DNA of 6,954 bases from a bacterium (lineage in GTDB: Bacteria; Krumholzibacteriota; Krumholzibacteria; LZORAL124-64-63). The stretch lies in NCBI GenBank assembly GCA_021767885.1, contig JAASSM010000090.1:1-6954 (forward strand), given 5' to 3'. Below are positions 5,252 through 6,954 of this stretch, in pieces. The notes below the pieces were generated by a model. The model was not told where the DNA came from, ran no database searches, and was given only the letters and a program-made list of their open reading frames with translations. The translations under genes were made by a program, and so were the position numbers. Each line of letters starts with the position of its first letter. Position 1 is the stretch's first letter.

Positions 5252-6954
5252 ATGAGGATCAGGCCCGCCATCATCACGAGCAGTGCCGGGCTGGCCGGGA
5301 TCGCCCTGGCCATCGGCACGCTGTGTCTGGTGACCCAGGCCCGCTGGGCCACCGGGCCGCTGGCCGACGCCGACCGCAGCCTGCAGGGATTGCAGCAGCG
5401 GTCGGTGGTGGAGCACGCCGTGCGGCGCACCACCGATGCCGGCGAGGCCTACTTCCGCACCCTGGACGCGGCCCAGCTCACCGTGGCCACCGAGCACCTC
5501 GACGGACTGACCATCGCCCTGGAGGACCTCGAGCGGCGGGGCATCGCCGCAGCCGCGGACAGCCTGCACCGGGCCGGCCTGCGCCTGGGAGCGGTGCTGG
5601 CCGGGGCCCAGGATGCCGCCGTGGACCTCATGACCGCCGAGCGCACCTGCGCCCGCGCGGCCACCGCCCTGCGGGCCAAGCTCCGGGTGGTCCTCGCCGC
5701 CCAGGCCCAGCATCAGAAGACCGAGAACAGCCGCGACGGGCTGGACTTCTACACGCGCACCACCACTGCCGAGCGGATCTTCATCGCCACCCAGGCCGAC
5801 CGCTGGATGCTGGAGCTGGAGCTCGCGCGCCGGGATCTGGCCACCAGCCGCGACCTGGCCGCCCTCGAGCCCGTGCGCGCCCACCATGGGCGCATCCGCG
5901 ACCTGCTCGCTCCCTGGGCCGAGCGCGGCGACCAGGAGGCCCGGCGCCTGGCCAGCGCCCTGGAGGACCTGGGACGTCATGAGGCCGCGTTCGGCGACCT
6001 CATGCGGTCCTGGGCCCAGCTCCTGGACCTGGAGGCCGACGCCCGTACCGCCAGCGGCGACCTGCGCCTGACCGCCACCGAGCTGACGGCCGCCAGCCGG
6101 CGCGAGGCCGCCGCGCGGGCCGGGGCCGCCCGCATCGCCAGCCAGCGGAGCATGCGCTGGACCGTCCTGGGGCTGGTGCTGGCGGCCGTGGGCTCCGCCC
6201 TGCTGGTCCACTGGAGCGATCGGCGGGTGGGGCGACCCCTCGCGGCGGTGCAGTCGGGGCTGCGATCGGGCGCCCTGCGCGACGCGGCCACCGCGGTGCT
6301 GCACCGTGTCCGGCAGCTCGAGGGCGCCCGCCACGACGGTTCCGGGACCTGGGACGAGGTGGCGGACGCCGGTGAGCGCTGGCAGCGAAAGACCGCCGAC
6401 CTCGACCCCGCCGGCGCCACCGCGGCCGCCGAGACCCTGGCCAGCAGCCACGCGGGCGCCCGCCGCGCCCTCGAGCAGCTGGGCACCGCCATGATGGGCG
6501 TCCAGGAATCCACCGAGCAGACCGACCGGCTGCTCCAGGAGATCCGCGCCATCGCCACCCAGACCAACCTGCTCGCCCTGAACGCCAGCGTGGAGGCCGC
6601 CCGTGCCGGCGAGGCAGGCAAGGGCTTCGCCGTGGTGGCCGAGGAGGTCCGCAAGCTGGCGCAGCGGGCGGCGGAATCGGTGGAGAGCTCCAGCGGCACG
6701 CTGGAACGCTCGCTGCAGAGCAACCAGACCGCCGGCAAGGCCTGCAAGAGCCTCGGGGTCCATCTCGCCGGGGCCGATCAGCAGGCGGCCGCGCTCGGCG
6801 AGCACATCGCCGGCCTGACCTCCGGACTGGCCAGCGGCCAGGAGGCCGCCGCACGCATCGCCAGGCTCGCCCGGGGCGAGCAGGCCGCCGGCCAGGCGGC
6901 CCGCCTACCCGACGCCGATCCCGCCACGGGCGCAGCGCTGCAGCGCGAGGTGGC
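5252..6954 (+). CDS. Methyl-accepting chemotaxis protein, transmembrane (3'-truncated)
   Basis: An inner-membrane chemoreceptor that should control the CheA kinase through CheW. The frame is open from ATG 5252 to the window end, giving 567 complete codons. Order: membrane helix 1 (about 5-28); an all-helical periplasmic sensor of roughly 270 residues (30-300); membrane helix 2 (302-320); a degenerate HAMP (about 322-380; [14 protein letters not shown], then [11 protein letters not shown] in place of the usual DEIG segment); then the coiled-coil signalling domain. The hairpin tip is canonical: [12 protein letters not shown] (433-444), [24 protein letters not shown] (447-470). The sensor is about twice the size of a single four-helix bundle and could be of the helical bimodular (HBM) type; that is an inference from length and helicity. 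Only about 125 residues separate helix 2 from the tip, HAMP included, so the cytoplasmic arm looks shorter than in E. coli Tsr (36H). The ligand is unknown. A sigma-54 promoter lies just upstream. The C-terminal end is outside the window. Confidence 0.93.
   Translation, partial: MRIRPAIITSSAGLAGIALAIGTLCLVTQARWATGPLADADRSLQGLQQRSVVEHAVRRTTDAGEAYFRTLDAAQLTVATEHLDGLTIALEDLERRGIAAAADSLHRAGLRLGAVLAGAQDAAVDLMTAERTCARAATALRAKLRVVLAAQAQHQKTENSRDGLDFYTRTTTAERIFIATQADRWMLELELARRDLATSRDLAALEPVRAHHGRIRDLLAPWAERGDQEARRLASALEDLGRHEAAFGDLMRSWAQLLDLEADARTASGDLRLTATELTAASRREAAARAGAARIASQRSMRWTVLGLVLAAVGSALLVHWSDRRVGRPLAAVQSGLRSGALRDAATAVLHRVRQLEGARHDGSGTWDEVADAGERWQRKTADLDPAGATAAAETLASSHAGARRALEQLGTAMMGVQESTEQTDRLLQEIRAIATQTNLLALNASVEAARAGEAGKGFAVVAEEVRKLAQRAAESVESSSGTLERSLQSNQTAGKACKSLGVHLAGADQQAAALGEHIAGLTSGLASGQEAAARIARLARGEQAAGQAARLPDADPATGAALQREV

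Noticed and set aside
5081..6805. Long - strand open frame (574 codons) opposite the chemoreceptor
   Set aside because: It is a Gly/Ala/Gln/His-rich translation without motifs, exactly antisense to a receptor gene with a canonical signalling tip. Long antisense frames are expected from the G/C third-position bias.

Overview
This is a very GC-rich bacterial window with strong G/C preference at third codon positions. It holds five protein genes, two of them cut by the window edges, and no RNA gene, IS element, CRISPR array or phage gene that I can see. A chemoreceptor gene and a Gram-negative-type sigma-54 promoter candidate point to a motile, probably diderm bacterium. The style of the peptide transporter, and a membrane protein that I recall (unverified) from Bacteroidota and related phyla, hint at an FCB-group or other deep GC-rich lineage. 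The species cannot be named from this sequence.

Layout. On the + strand, positions 1-1128 carry the 3' part of an unrecognised polytopic membrane protein. A perfect GC-rich hairpin (1180-1206) separates it from a convergent block on the - strand. Read in its own direction, that block is: a Sir2-family NAD-dependent deacetylase (4952-4227), a 99-base gap with a candidate promoter, a POT/PTR2 proton-coupled peptide transporter (4127-2220), a 142-base gap filled mostly by an 86-base stem-loop, and a conserved membrane protein with a periplasmic beta-rich domain (2077-1244). Divergent from the Sir2 gene, a + strand methyl-accepting chemotaxis receptor starts at 5252 and runs off the right edge.

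The 299-base divergent region (4953-5251) is the richest regulatory stretch. It holds a leader hairpin next to the Sir2 ribosome-binding site, a 9-bp tandem repeat, an AT-richer pocket with a 7-bp tandem repeat, a near-consensus sigma-54 promoter facing the chemoreceptor, and that gene's ribosome-binding site.

How the genes work together is mostly open. A peptide importer and a chemoreceptor both fit a nutrient-seeking lifestyle, and a sirtuin could adjust metabolic enzymes, but nothing in the sequence ties them into one pathway. I did not find a clear new multi-gene system. The items most worth a second look are the extra periplasmic domain in the peptide transporter, the large intergenic stem-loop, the sigma-54 promoter, and the unrecognised or unassigned membrane proteins.
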